DNA of 60,560 bases from Owenweeksia hongkongensis DSM 17368. Its GTDB lineage: Bacteria > Bacteroidota > Bacteroidia > Flavobacteriales > Schleiferiaceae. Of this stretch, positions 1-8,569 are shown piece after piece; within the stretch, counting starts at the first letter, position 1; every line of letters starts with the position of its first letter. The translations under genes and the position numbers were made by a program. The notes beneath the pieces are model-generated. The model saw only the letters and a list, made by a program, of their open reading frames with translations, did not search any database and was not told the origin of the DNA. Location: the NCBI GenBank assembly GCA_945865885.1, contig CAMBEZ010000009.1, positions 1 to 60,560 of the forward strand. Direction: 5' to 3'.

Positions 1-22
1 CGGACCCTATGAACGCATTGGG

Positions 23-30
23 TATCTTTG
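23..30 (+). promoter_or_regulatory. Bacteroidota -7 element for maeB
   Basis: TATCTTTG matches the Bacteroidota -7 consensus TAnnTTTG and ends four bases before the maeB ATG, so the transcript is predicted to start at or next to the start codon. The -33 region falls at the window edge and cannot be judged. Confidence 0.7.
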
Positions 31-34
31 CCCC

Positions 35-2308
35 ATGGCCAAGAACATACGCAAGCAGGACATCCTGGACTACCACGAAGGCAGTCGTCCCGGAAAAATA
101 GAAGTCATTCCCACCAAACCCTCCAATTCCCAACGAGACCTCAGCATCGCCTATTCCCCGGGAGTAGCGGAGCCGTGTTTGGAGATAGCCGCCAATCCGC
201 AAGACGCCTACCGCTACACGGCCAAAGGAAATTTGGTAGCGGTCATCACCAACGGCACGGCGGTTTTGGGCTTGGGAGACATTGGCCCGTTGGCCTCCAA
301 ACCCGTCATGGAAGGAAAGGGCGTCTTGTTCAAAATATTTGCGGACATAGACACCTTTGACTTGGAGTTGGACACCAAGGATCCGGACAAATTCATCGAG
401 ACCGTGAAGATCTTGGCACCCACCTTTGGCGGCATCAATCTGGAAGATATTTCCGCTCCCGACTGTTTCTACATTGAGCAACGCTTGCGCGAGGAGTTGG
501 ACATTCCCGTCATGCACGACGACCAGCACGGCACGGCCATCATTACCGGCGCCGCCCTCCTCAACGGTCTGGAGGTAGTCAAGAAGAAAATTGGAAAGGT
601 CAAGGTAGTATTCAACGGTGCGGGTGCCAGCGCCATCAGCTGCGCCACCCTGTACTTGTCCCTGGGCGTGAAGCCAGAAAACCTGATCGTTTGCGATTCC
701 AAGGGGGTCATCCACGCGGACCGAACGGACCTGACGGCCGAGAAAAAACGTTTTGCGCGCGCCACTAAACTGCGCACCCTGGAAGAGGCACTTAAGGACG
801 CCGACGTCTTTGTCGGCTTGTCCAAGGGCAACATCCTGAACGCAGACATGGTGCGGAGCATGGGCAAGAACCCCATTGTTTTTGCGCTGGCGAACCCGGA
901 TCCGGAAATCGACTACGCCACCGCGATGGAGGCCCGCAAGGACATCATCATGGCTACGGGACGGTCCGACAACCCCAACCAAGTCAACAACGTACTGGGC
1001 TTCCCGTTCATTTTCCGCGGCGCCCTGGACGTGCGCGCCACCAAGATCAACGAAGCCATGAAACTTGCCGCCGTGCACGCCATTGCCGGCTTGGCCAAGG
1101 AATCCGTTCCGGAGGTGGTGAATTTGGCCTACGGCGAGCGCAACTTGGCTTTTGGACCCACCTACTTGATTCCCAAACCGTTTGACCCACGTTTGATCTA
1201 CACCGTGGCGCCGGCCATTGCCCGCGCGGCCATGGAGAGCGGCGTGGCCCAAAAGCCCATTACGGATTGGCACGCCTACGAAGAGCAGTTGCGCAACCGC
1301 CTGGGCCGGGACGACAAGTTCGTTCGGTTGATGGTGCAGAAGGCACGGTCTGCCCCCAAACGCTTGGCGTTCAACGAGGCCGACACCTACCGCGTGCTGA
1401 AGGCCGCGCAGATTTGCTACGAAGAAGGCATCGCAGAACCCATTTTGTTGGGCGATCCCGAGCGCATTGCCCAACTCAACGAGGAGTACCACTTGGGCTT
1501 GGAGTCTTTGGCCATCGTGGATCCCCGCATGCCTAAAGCCCCCAACTCGGAGGCCTACGCAGCTGCCTACTACAAGGATCGCCAGCGCCGCGGCATCAGC
1601 CAGGAGGAAGCGCGACGGCTCATGAGGAACCGCGATTTTTACGGCCCGATGATGGTCAAACAGGGACACGCGGACGCCTACATAACCGGCAGCACCACCA
1701 AGTACTCCCGCGCCGTGAAACCGGTGATGGAGATCCTGGGGCCCAAAGGTCCCAATACCCGCGTAGCAGGCATGTACGTCATGCTGACCAAGCGCGGCCC
1801 CATGTTCTTCGCAGACACCACCTTGAACGAGGACCCAACAGCAGAACACCTGGCGCAAATTGTCACGGTGGTATCGCAGTCCGTGAAGCGAATGAATATT
1901 GTCCCCAAAGTGGCCCTACTGAGCTTCAGCAACTTTGGGTCGCATCGGGGCGTGTTGCCCACCAAGATGCGCAAGGCCCTGGACCTCATTCGGGAACGAA
2001 TGCCGGATTTGATCATCGACGGCGAGATGCAGGCGAACTTTGCCGTGGACAACGCCCTGTTAAAGGAAATGTTTCCCTTTTCTGACTTGGTGGACAACGC
2101 CCCCAACGTATTCATATTCCCAGGATTGGCGTCCGGCAACATCTCCTACAAGCTCTTGCAAAGCCTAGCCGGAATGGAGGCCATTGGCCCGTTGTTGACC
2201 GGTTTGGAGTATCCTGCCCACGTGCTGCAAATGGGCTCCAGTGTCCGCGAGATCGTCAACACGGCCGCCATGGCGGTAGTAGACGCGCAGACGCGCGGCA
2301 AGAAATAA
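35..2308 (+). CDS. maeB: NADP-dependent malic enzyme with C-terminal phosphotransacetylase-like domain
   Basis: Oxidatively decarboxylates malate to pyruvate in the cytoplasm, supplying NADPH and pyruvate. The 757 residues match the long MaeB form. The N-terminal malic domain carries SIAYSPGVAEP (about 37-47), HDDQHGT (161-167) and the nucleotide-binding GAGASA (195-200). From about residue 430 to the end there is a phosphate acetyl/butaryl-transferase-like domain, which in this family is thought to be regulatory (acetyl-CoA sensing) rather than catalytic. The ATG at 35 is preferred because a -7 box ends four bases upstream. The gene is monocistronic, followed by a terminator hairpin at 2330-2364. 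Confidence 0.95.
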   Translation: MAKNIRKQDILDYHEGSRPGKIEVIPTKPSNSQRDLSIAYSPGVAEPCLEIAANPQDAYRYTAKGNLVAVITNGTAVLGLGDIGPLASKPVMEGKGVLFKIFADIDTFDLELDTKDPDKFIETVKILAPTFGGINLEDISAPDCFYIEQRLREELDIPVMHDDQHGTAIITGAALLNGLEVVKKKIGKVKVVFNGAGASAISCATLYLSLGVKPENLIVCDSKGVIHADRTDLTAEKKRFARATKLRTLEEALKDADVFVGLSKGNILNADMVRSMGKNPIVFALANPDPEIDYATAMEARKDIIMATGRSDNPNQVNNVLGFPFIFRGALDVRATKINEAMKLAAVHAIAGLAKESVPEVVNLAYGERNLAFGPTYLIPKPFDPRLIYTVAPAIARAAMESGVAQKPITDWHAYEEQLRNRLGRDDKFVRLMVQKARSAPKRLAFNEADTYRVLKAAQICYEEGIAEPILLGDPERIAQLNEEYHLGLESLAIVDPRMPKAPNSEAYAAAYYKDRQRRGISQEEARRLMRNRDFYGPMMVKQGHADAYITGSTTKYSRAVKPVMEILGPKGPNTRVAGMYVMLTKRGPMFFADTTLNEDPTAEHLAQIVTVVSQSVKRMNIVPKVALLSFSNFGSHRGVLPTKMRKALDLIRERMPDLIIDGEMQANFAVDNALLKEMFPFSDLVDNAPNVFIFPGLASGNISYKLLQSLAGMEAIGPLLTGLEYPAHVLQMGSSVREIVNTAAMAVVDAQTRGKK

Positions 2309-2329
2309 GCATTTCGCAAACCCACGATC

Positions 2330-2364
2330 AAGGGGCGGTCTCGTTGGAGGCAGCCCCTTTTTTT
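2330..2364 (+). terminator. Rho-independent terminator of maeB
   Basis: AAGGGGC (2330-2336) pairs with GCCCCTT (2353-2359) and is followed by a run of seven T (2358-2364). It lies 22 bases after the maeB stop. Confidence 0.8.
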
Positions 2365-2402
2365 ACGCCTGACCGTCGCCGCACACGCAGTGCTTCAGGC
2401 CC

Positions 2403-2432
2403 GGCGCCCGGACCGGTGCCTCCCCGGGCGCC
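2403..2432. repeat. GC-rich inverted repeat between maeB and the MFS gene
   Basis: GGCGCCCGG (2403-2411) and CCGGGCGCC (2424-2432) form a perfect nine-base stem with a 12-base loop, about 50 bases past the stop of the minus-strand MFS gene. There is no T tract on either side, so it could be an mRNA 3'-end stabiliser or a weak terminator for that gene; the role is not shown. Confidence 0.5.
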
Positions 2433-2482
2433 CGCTAGAAGTGGAATCCGATGGCGCCGCTCCGGCCACCACCCTGGGGCAA

Positions 2483-3727
2483 CTACGCCGCCCGATTTAC
2501 CCCCACCACCGAGGGCAGGCGCGTAAACGCAAAGGCAGCACCGGCAGCCAGAACACCACACACCACCCACAAAACCACAAAACCGGTTTCGGGATTGGAA
2601 AAAGCAGCAACCGTGCGGGTGCCCAACAAAGGTGCTATGATGTGGGCTGCAGAATAAGCTCCGGCGTACATGCCCAAGTAACGTCCTCGTGCTTGATCTC
2701 CCCCGCGTTTGGTGGCGTACGTCACCATAAAGGGCATCGCCAGAATTTCGGAGAACGACAGCAAGGCCATGTTCAGCAGCATGCCCGTAAGGCCGGGAAT
2801 TAGGGGCAAGGCCCAAAAGCCCAGGGCCAGCACGGCGCAACCGGCGGCAATGACTTTGCGGGGAGCAAAACGTTCTCCCAGCCACTGGACGGTGACCATT
2901 TCAAACAAGACTACCACTAAGCCGTTGAACGCAATGATCCAACCGATTTGATCCTCAGACCAATGGTGAACGGTTCGGTAAAACAGGGGGAGCGCACCAA
3001 TCAATTGGAAGAAAACGGTGGCATACACCAAGACCAGCAACACAAAACCCAAGAAAGGGCCGTCGCTCCACGGAGATTTTCCGGAGGGGTTGGCGGTAGA
3101 CGGGACGGAGCCGGGATGCGGCACCTTGGGTGCGTAGGAGCCTCGTCTGCCGCGGAAGTAGTAGGCCAGAAATCCGGCAGCCACCAAACACGTGACGGCG
3201 TCGGCATAAAAGAGTCCTTGGTAGCTCCACAGGGCGATGGCCCCTGCCAGGGCGGGCCCAACGGTAAAGCCCAAATTGACGGCCATCCGGTTGAGGGAGA
3301 AGGCCTTGGTTACTTTGTCTGGGGGAGAGAACGCGTAAACGGCCGCTCCGTTTGCCGGCCGGAGGGTGTCCGCAATGGCCGCCGTTGCGAAGACGCCCAG
3401 GAACAAACCCCAAAAAGAGGTGAGGAAACTCAACGCAAAAAAGCCCAAGCCTCCCCCCGTGAGGGCCATAACCTGAACCCAGTAGGAGCCCAACTTGTCC
3501 GTCAGCCAGCCGCCGCTGAGCGAGCCTACCAAGGAACCGGCGCCAAAGGCCGCCATGACCCATCCGGTGTCTTCCAAGGAGAAATGCAGTGCCTGGGTGA
3601 GGTACAGGCTCAAGAAGGGCAGCACCATGGTGCCGCTCCGGTTCACGAACATGATGGTGGCCAGCACCCACGCGTCGCGCGTGAGACCGGAAAAGGCATC
3701 GGTATAAAGGGCACGGATTTTGCGCAC
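2483..3727 (-). CDS. MFS family transporter
   Basis: A 414-residue inner-membrane protein with about 12 predicted hydrophobic segments and a break around residues 195-220 that fits the central cytoplasmic loop of 6+6 MFS carriers. The loop after helix 2 carries GGWLTDKLG, a form of MFS motif A. Sequence character suggests a drug/metabolite exporter of the MdtH/YajR-like type, but the substrate cannot be read from sequence. Translation begins at a GTG (3725-3727) seven bases downstream of a minus-strand TATCTTTG. The gene is divergent from the exported protein at 3759, with only 31 bp between the starts. Confidence 0.85.
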   Translation of the reverse strand: MRKIRALYTDAFSGLTRDAWVLATIMFVNRSGTMVLPFLSLYLTQALHFSLEDTGWVMAAFGAGSLVGSLSGGWLTDKLGSYWVQVMALTGGGLGFFALSFLTSFWGLFLGVFATAAIADTLRPANGAAVYAFSPPDKVTKAFSLNRMAVNLGFTVGPALAGAIALWSYQGLFYADAVTCLVAAGFLAYYFRGRRGSYAPKVPHPGSVPSTANPSGKSPWSDGPFLGFVLLVLVYATVFFQLIGALPLFYRTVHHWSEDQIGWIIAFNGLVVVLFEMVTVQWLGERFAPRKVIAAGCAVLALGFWALPLIPGLTGMLLNMALLSFSEILAMPFMVTYATKRGGDQARGRYLGMYAGAYSAAHIIAPLLGTRTVAAFSNPETGFVVLWVVCGVLAAGAAFAFTRLPSVVGVNRAA

Positions 3728-3734
3728 GGCACTG

Positions 3735-3742
3735 CAAAGATA
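3735..3742 (-). promoter_or_regulatory. -7 element for the MFS gene
   Basis: Minus-strand TATCTTTG, seven bases from the GTG start. It lies back to back with the plus-strand element at 3746-3753, so the two polymerase sites must overlap. Confidence 0.65.
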
Positions 3743-3745
3743 CCT

Positions 3746-3753
3746 TACCTTTA
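3746..3753 (+). promoter_or_regulatory. -7-like element for the exported protein at 3759
   Basis: TACCTTTA, one mismatch from TAnnTTTG, five bases before the ATG at 3759. Confidence 0.5.
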
Positions 3754-3758
3754 TCCCA

Positions 3759-4388
3759 ATGAAGACGCGAATTTCTTTGTTTTTTGCCGCTTTGGCCTTG
3801 GGGGTTTCCCTGCCGGTGTGGAGTCAAGTGCGCAACGGCGAGCTGTTTAATGGCGAACGCGAATGGATCCACGAATACGGCTACACGCTGGGTGGTGTTT
3901 TGGGTTCCTACACCGGAACGCCTGTGGTGTTCCATTTGAACCAAAGCATTGTGTACACGCCGCGGTTGATTTTCCCCTTCAAGAATGCGGGATCCTTGGA
4001 CGTGGTGCCCAACGTGGGATTGGGACTGACCTCGTCGCTTTTGTTGGGACGCTCCAACCTGATTGCCAGCGAATTGGGCTGCATGGTGCACCTGAATTCC
4101 GGCCTGGGCTCCTCTTTGGACAACGCCTCCACCTTTGGGGCGTTTTACGGTTTGGGTCTTCAATCCTACACCATCCACGTCTTTGATTTTTTCAACACGG
4201 GCGTGCCTCCTTACCAACCGCAGCCCTACTTGGGCCCGGCCGTGGACGGCGGCATTCGTTTCTTCCTCTATGGCTCACCCGTCTCGCTTTCGGTGCAGTA
4301 CGGCCCCAGCCTGTACATTCCCCCCTCCGCTCGCGGAATTGGCGTGTCCGGTTACTTTACCGGACGGCTGTTGTACGGGATGTATTGA
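3759..4388 (+). CDS. Exported protein of unknown function, possibly a small outer-membrane barrel
   Basis: A 209-residue protein beginning with a signal peptide (MKTRISLFFAALALGVSLP, cleavage probably after WSQ near residue 22). The mature part is rich in Gly, Ser, Tyr and Phe with alternating hydrophobic stretches and ends in RLLYGMY, an aromatic C-terminus typical of outer-membrane beta-barrels. I do not recognise a named family. The ATG is chosen because it gives a good signal peptide and follows a -7-like box by five bases. It is followed by 72 bp holding no clear terminator before the convergent YqeY-type gene. Confidence 0.7.
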   Translation: MKTRISLFFAALALGVSLPVWSQVRNGELFNGEREWIHEYGYTLGGVLGSYTGTPVVFHLNQSIVYTPRLIFPFKNAGSLDVVPNVGLGLTSSLLLGRSNLIASELGCMVHLNSGLGSSLDNASTFGAFYGLGLQSYTIHVFDFFNTGVPPYQPQPYLGPAVDGGIRFFLYGSPVSLSVQYGPSLYIPPSARGIGVSGYFTGRLLYGMY

Positions 4389-4460
4389 ACGATTCGTGGG
4401 CTCGGCAGTCCGACGGTTTTTGCTCGTAGGCTTTAGCGCAGCTTTTCTCCCGCTCCGGGT

Positions 4461-4916
4461 TTAAGCGGTTAAAAGTGCCTTCACGGCATCCGCCAACACC
4501 TTTCCATCCACCTGTCCGGCCAGTGCCGTGCGGCATGCGCCGATGGCCTTGCCCAAATCCCCAGGACTGCTGAATCCTTGTGCTGTTAAAACGGCGCGAA
4601 CGGCCTCGTGCAGTGCGTCGCCTGCCAGCTGTGCGGGAAGGTATCCCTCAATAACTTTTAATTGTGCTTCTTCCGGCTCGGCCAAATCCAGACGGTTTTG
4701 CTCGCGGTAGATGGTGGCGCTTTCCAGACGTTGTTTTTTCAAGCGCTGGAGCAACTGGATTTCTTGTTCTTCCGTTAAATCGCCGGAGGCTCCCGGCTCT
4801 GATTTAGCCACCAAAACGGCTGCCCGAATGGCGCGAACGGTCTCGAGTCTGATTTTATCTTGGCCCTTCATGGCGGACTTGAGGTCCTCCATCAGGCGCG
4901 CTTCCAATGCAGCCAT
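4461..4916 (-). CDS. GatB/YqeY domain-containing protein
   Basis: A 151-residue soluble protein matching the YqeY family over its full length (MAALEARLMEDLKSAMK at the start, the tail-domain pattern of GatB at the end: GDLGKAIGACRTALAGQVDGK). The family is related to the tRNA-binding tail of the GatB amidotransferase subunit; its cellular role is not established. It sits directly after ftsZ on the same strand, its usual position in Flavobacteriales, separated by the hairpin at 4947-4973. It has no obvious -7 box, so it may depend on read-through from ftsZ. Confidence 0.9.
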   Translation of the reverse strand: MAALEARLMEDLKSAMKGQDKIRLETVRAIRAAVLVAKSEPGASGDLTEEQEIQLLQRLKKQRLESATIYREQNRLDLAEPEEAQLKVIEGYLPAQLAGDALHEAVRAVLTAQGFSSPGDLGKAIGACRTALAGQVDGKVLADAVKALLTA

Positions 4917-4946
4917 GTATTTATTTTAGGGGTTCGCGTACAATAG

Positions 4947-4973
4947 AGACCCCGGTGGGGACCACCGGGGTCT
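4947..4973 (-). terminator. Strong hairpin after ftsZ
   Basis: AGACCCCGGTGG (4947-4958), loop GGA, CCACCGGGGTCT (4962-4973): a perfect 12-bp stem 14 bases past the ftsZ stop. A proper T tract is missing on the minus strand (the sequence continues CTATTG), so it may be a partial terminator or an RNA-processing/stability element between ftsZ and the YqeY-type gene. Confidence 0.6.
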
Positions 4974-4986
4974 GCTAAAAGGGGAT

Positions 4987-7065
4987 TCAATCCACGTTGT
5001 CGTGGAGGAACCGGTTGTGCGTGCGGAACGTGAGGTCGTCGCCTTCCCCGTTGATTGCAGTACCGCTCAAGGGGTTCTGCTGGGAAATTAAACTGTGGTC
5101 TACCGAAACCCCTGCGCGCTGAAACGCTGGAACTTGTGCGTATTCTTCTGCTCCGGTGCGCTGAACGTTTTTGAAGGTGTGGTTGAAGGCGCGCAAACTT
5201 TTACGGCGTTCAGCGGCCATCTGCTGCATGGCGTCATCCACGCGCTGTTCCAAGGGGTCCGGGGTGGCACTTGAAGACACGTAATCTTCCACTGCGGGTG
5301 CCGGTTTGTTCAGGGTTTTAACTTCAAAGCGCAAGTGGGCAGGCACGGGCGGTTCCGACGGTGCAACGGCCTCGTGTTTGCGGATGCCCAAGGCCTCCTC
5401 AAGGGCTAAATATTGATCTAAGGTGTGGCGCTTGATGCCGTCTTCGTCGCCTGAAGCTATAACGGTTTCTGCAGCAATTTCAGCAGCTGACACTGCAGTG
5501 GGCTCCGTTTCGATAACCTCTGCGTCGACGTTCGTTGGGTTGGTTTCTGCACCAGCGGCTGGCAAGGGAAGATCCCACTCCATCACGAGAGCGCCGTCAC
5601 CTTTGCGGGCAAAGGCTTCGTCGGCCCCTAAATCGAAGGGAGAGATAAGGGCAACTTCTGGAGCGTTGGATGGTGCGGTCTCGGGGGCCGCGTCCCGGAT
5701 GATGAAGTCGTCGAAGTCAAAGAGGCTGGGGCTGGCGTCAAACGAAAAGGAGGGCGCTTCGTCGGTATCTGCTGCTGCCATTTCATGGATTTCAGCAGTG
5801 CTTTCGTAGGTGGCGACGGGCTCCAGTACGGATGCTTCAGCAGCGATTGGTTCCAGGACGGATGCTTCAGCGGCGATTGGTTCCAGGACGGATGCTTCCG
5901 CGGCGATTGGTTCCTCCACAAGTACGGCAGTAGCTACCGATTGTGCGGTGGTCGCTTTTGGTGCGTCTTGTTCCAGGGGGGCGTCGAAAGCGGCGTTGCG
6001 CAGAGCGCGTTCCGCAAAGGGATCCAGGCTGTGGAACACCTTGGCCTCTTCTTGAGGGGCCAGTCCGGCGCGGATGGAATTGGCTTCAAAGCCCGTTGCG
6101 ATGACCGTCACTTGCACGGCCTGCCCCAAGGAAGAATCTTCCCCAATGCCCATGATGATGTTGGCTTGTCCGCCGGCTTCGGTTTGAATGAAATCGTTGA
6201 TTTCGCCAATTTCGTCGAAGGTGATTTCGTGCTCGTTGGAGCCGGAGACAATCAGCAAGAGCACGTTTTTAGCGCCGCGGATGTGGTTGTCGTTGAGCAG
6301 GGGACTGTCCAAGGCACCGGAAATGGCGTCGGTGGCGCGGTTGGGGCCTCCCGCCTCAAAGGAGCCCATCAGGGCTGTTCCGCTGCCGGCCAACACGGTT
6401 TTGGCGTCGCGGAGGTCGATGTTGGTGCGGTAGTGGTGGGTGATGACTTCGGCGATGCCGCGGGCGGCGGTGGCCAGCACTTCGTCCGCCTTGTTGAAGC
6501 CAGCTTTGAAGCCGAGGTTGCCGTAAACTTCGCGCAACTTGTTGTTGTTCACCACAATGAGGGAATCCACGTTGGCGCGCAATTTCTCGATGCCCGCCTC
6601 TGCTTGGCGTGAGCGCACGTTTCCTTCAAAGGCAAACGGCAGGGTGACAATGCCTACGGTAAGGATGCCCATTTCTTGGGCGGTTTTGGCGATGACGGGG
6701 GCGGCTCCGGTTCCGGTGCCGCCGCCCATGCCGGCGGTGATGAACACCATCTTGGTGTTGGTGGCCAGAAGGGCTTTGATGTCGTCCGCGCTTTCCAGGG
6801 CGGCGCGTTCCCCGATTTCGGGGTTGGCGCCGGCGCCCAAACCTTCGGTGAGGCTTTGGCCCAATTGAATTTTGGTCTCTACCGGGCTGTGTTCCAGGGC
6901 CTGCGCATCCGTGTTGCACACCACAAAATCGACGCCGTTGATGCCGGCCAATTTCATGTAGTTAACCGCGTTGCTTCCGCCGCCGCCAACGCCAATGACC
7001 TTGATCACAGACGAGCGGTTTTTGGGTAGGTCAAAATGCAAACCAGTGTTTTCGGGAGTGTGCAT
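4987..7065 (-). CDS. ftsZ: Cell division protein FtsZ with long C-terminal extension
   Basis: Tubulin-like GTPase that forms the division ring. The 692 residues exceed the 380-400 typical of many bacteria; long versions are known in Bacteroidota. The GTPase core is at about 15-335, with the signature GMGGGTGTG at 112-120 and NTDAQAL at 51-57. The remainder is a low-complexity, acidic, Ala/Glu-rich linker containing three tandem ten-residue repeats (EPIAAEASVL type), then a basic segment (AERRKSLRAFNHTFKN) and the family's usual end FLHDNVD. It is the last dcw gene; ftsA ends 20 bp upstream. No separate promoter is visible in that gap. Confidence 0.97.
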   Translation of the reverse strand: MHTPENTGLHFDLPKNRSSVIKVIGVGGGGSNAVNYMKLAGINGVDFVVCNTDAQALEHSPVETKIQLGQSLTEGLGAGANPEIGERAALESADDIKALLATNTKMVFITAGMGGGTGTGAAPVIAKTAQEMGILTVGIVTLPFAFEGNVRSRQAEAGIEKLRANVDSLIVVNNNKLREVYGNLGFKAGFNKADEVLATAARGIAEVITHHYRTNIDLRDAKTVLAGSGTALMGSFEAGGPNRATDAISGALDSPLLNDNHIRGAKNVLLLIVSGSNEHEITFDEIGEINDFIQTEAGGQANIIMGIGEDSSLGQAVQVTVIATGFEANSIRAGLAPQEEAKVFHSLDPFAERALRNAAFDAPLEQDAPKATTAQSVATAVLVEEPIAAEASVLEPIAAEASVLEPIAAEASVLEPVATYESTAEIHEMAAADTDEAPSFSFDASPSLFDFDDFIIRDAAPETAPSNAPEVALISPFDLGADEAFARKGDGALVMEWDLPLPAAGAETNPTNVDAEVIETEPTAVSAAEIAAETVIASGDEDGIKRHTLDQYLALEEALGIRKHEAVAPSEPPVPAHLRFEVKTLNKPAPAVEDYVSSSATPDPLEQRVDDAMQQMAAERRKSLRAFNHTFKNVQRTGAEEYAQVPAFQRAGVSVDHSLISQQNPLSGTAINGEGDDLTFRTHNRFLHDNVD
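5821..5910 (-). repeat. Three tandem 30-bp repeats inside ftsZ
   Basis: Three consecutive 30-bp units (5821-5850, 5851-5880, 5881-5910) differ from each other at only a few positions. Because 30 is a multiple of three they encode a ten-residue peptide repeat (EPIAAEASVL) in the FtsZ linker without breaking frame, so copy number could vary by slippage. Confidence 0.9.
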
Positions 7066-7085
7066 AAACGTTTACTTGTGTGCAA

Positions 7086-8564
7086 TTATTCTTCGTCGAT
7101 GAATTTTACAAATCGATGAACCCAAGATTCAAAGAAGTTGGGTCGTTTTCCGGTGAGTTCGGGATTAGTCTCTGTTTCAGCTGCTGTACTTTCACCTTCC
7201 CCGGTTGTTTCGGTGGAAAGTGCTTCCATGGGATTGGGCGCAGTTGATGTAGTTTCCTTTCCTGCAGTTGGTGCAAAAGCACCGGCAGCACTCGTGGCCA
7301 GGGTGCTGGCTGCCGAAGGCATGGGTGCGGACGTTTGCCCAGTGGGCGCAAATTCCGGGTTAAAAACAGACTCCAATTCCGGATTCGTCACCATGGGGAA
7401 CTCAATCTTGCTTTCCAAACCTTTCATGAGCAAGCCCACCGCCGTGGCGTAGATGGGACTGGACAATTCAGCACCGTCGGCCTGACCCGCCAAATGTTCG
7501 TTGGGGTAGCCAATGCGCGTGTACATTCCGGTGACGTACTCCACCAATTGCTTGATGTGCTTCAGTTGGGATCCACCGCCCGTGAGTACGATGCCGGCAA
7601 TCAGCTTTTTGCGCGGTTGGTCGTGGCCGTAGGCCTTGATTTCTGAATAAACGGCCTCAATGATCTCGACGCAGCGGGAATGAATGATTTTGGACAGCGT
7701 TTTCAGGCTGATTTCCTTGGGATCGTGCCCGCGGAGGCCAGGAATGGAAACGATTTCGTTGTCTTTATTTTCGCCTGGCCAGGCAGAACCAAAGCGCACC
7801 TTCAGCAGTTCTGCTTGCTTTTCAATGATGGAGCAGCCCTCCTTGATGTCGTTGGTGATCATGTTGCCGCCAAAAGGAATGACTGCGGTGTGCCGTATGA
7901 TGCCGTCTTTGAAAATGGCTACGTCCGTGGTGCCGCCGCCAATGTCCACCAAAACAACTCCGGCCTCTTTTTCTTCTTGGCTCAAAACGGCCTCAGCAGA
8001 AGCAAGCGGCTCCAGGTTGATGTCGTGCACCTCCAGGTTGGCACTTTTAACGCAGCGCGCAATGTTGCGGATGCTGGTAACCTGGCCCACCACAATGTGG
8101 AAGCTGGCTTCCAGGCGGCCGCCGTACATGCCGCGGGGCTCAAAAATTTCGCCCTGGCCGTCCACGCGGTATTCTTGCGGAAGCACGTGAATGATTTCCT
8201 CGCCGGGGTTCATGACCAGCTTGTGCACGTTGTCCGTCAGTCGGGTCAAGTCCGCTTCCTCAATGACGGATTCGCGGTCCTCGCGGGTGATGTAGTCTGA
8301 GTGCTGCAGGCTGCGGATGTGCTGTCCGGCAATGCCCACCACCACGCTGTTGATGGTCAGCTGCGCATCTTCCTCCGCCAAAGCGGTGGCGCGTTGAATG
8401 GAATCGACCGTCTGCACAATGTTGGTGACGACGCCGCGCTGCACCCCCAAGCTGGGCGCTTTGCCCATGCCGATGATTTCAATTTTGCCAAATTCGTTGC
8501 GCTTGCCAACGATGGCCACAATTTTGGTGGTGCCTATGTCCAGTCCAACTGCGATTTTTTCCAT
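7086..8564 (-). CDS. ftsA: Cell division protein FtsA
   Basis: Actin-like protein that tethers FtsZ to the membrane. The 492-residue product has the ATPase phosphate-1 motif GLDIGTTKI near the N-terminus, the phosphate-2 motif DIGGGTTDVAIF in the middle and GGGSQLKHI in the second half. After about residue 400 comes a Ser/Thr/Ala-rich linker, then a C-terminal amphipathic segment (NFFESWVHRFVKFIDEE) that fits the membrane-targeting helix. The start is the ATG at 8562-8564, five bases after the ftsQ stop; the open frame runs further upstream but that part lies within ftsQ and has no family resemblance. Confidence 0.95.
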   Translation of the reverse strand: MEKIAVGLDIGTTKIVAIVGKRNEFGKIEIIGMGKAPSLGVQRGVVTNIVQTVDSIQRATALAEEDAQLTINSVVVGIAGQHIRSLQHSDYITREDRESVIEEADLTRLTDNVHKLVMNPGEEIIHVLPQEYRVDGQGEIFEPRGMYGGRLEASFHIVVGQVTSIRNIARCVKSANLEVHDINLEPLASAEAVLSQEEKEAGVVLVDIGGGTTDVAIFKDGIIRHTAVIPFGGNMITNDIKEGCSIIEKQAELLKVRFGSAWPGENKDNEIVSIPGLRGHDPKEISLKTLSKIIHSRCVEIIEAVYSEIKAYGHDQPRKKLIAGIVLTGGGSQLKHIKQLVEYVTGMYTRIGYPNEHLAGQADGAELSSPIYATAVGLLMKGLESKIEFPMVTNPELESVFNPEFAPTGQTSAPMPSAASTLATSAAGAFAPTAGKETTSTAPNPMEALSTETTGEGESTAAETETNPELTGKRPNFFESWVHRFVKFIDEE

Positions 8565-8569
8565 GGCGA

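Noticed and set aside
2955-4217. 420-codon minus-strand open frame spanning the MFS gene start and the exported protein
   Set aside because: It overlaps two better-supported divergent genes and their promoters in another frame.
5821-5910. CRISPR-like spacing of 30-bp repeats
   Set aside because: Units are directly adjacent without spacers and are in frame inside ftsZ.
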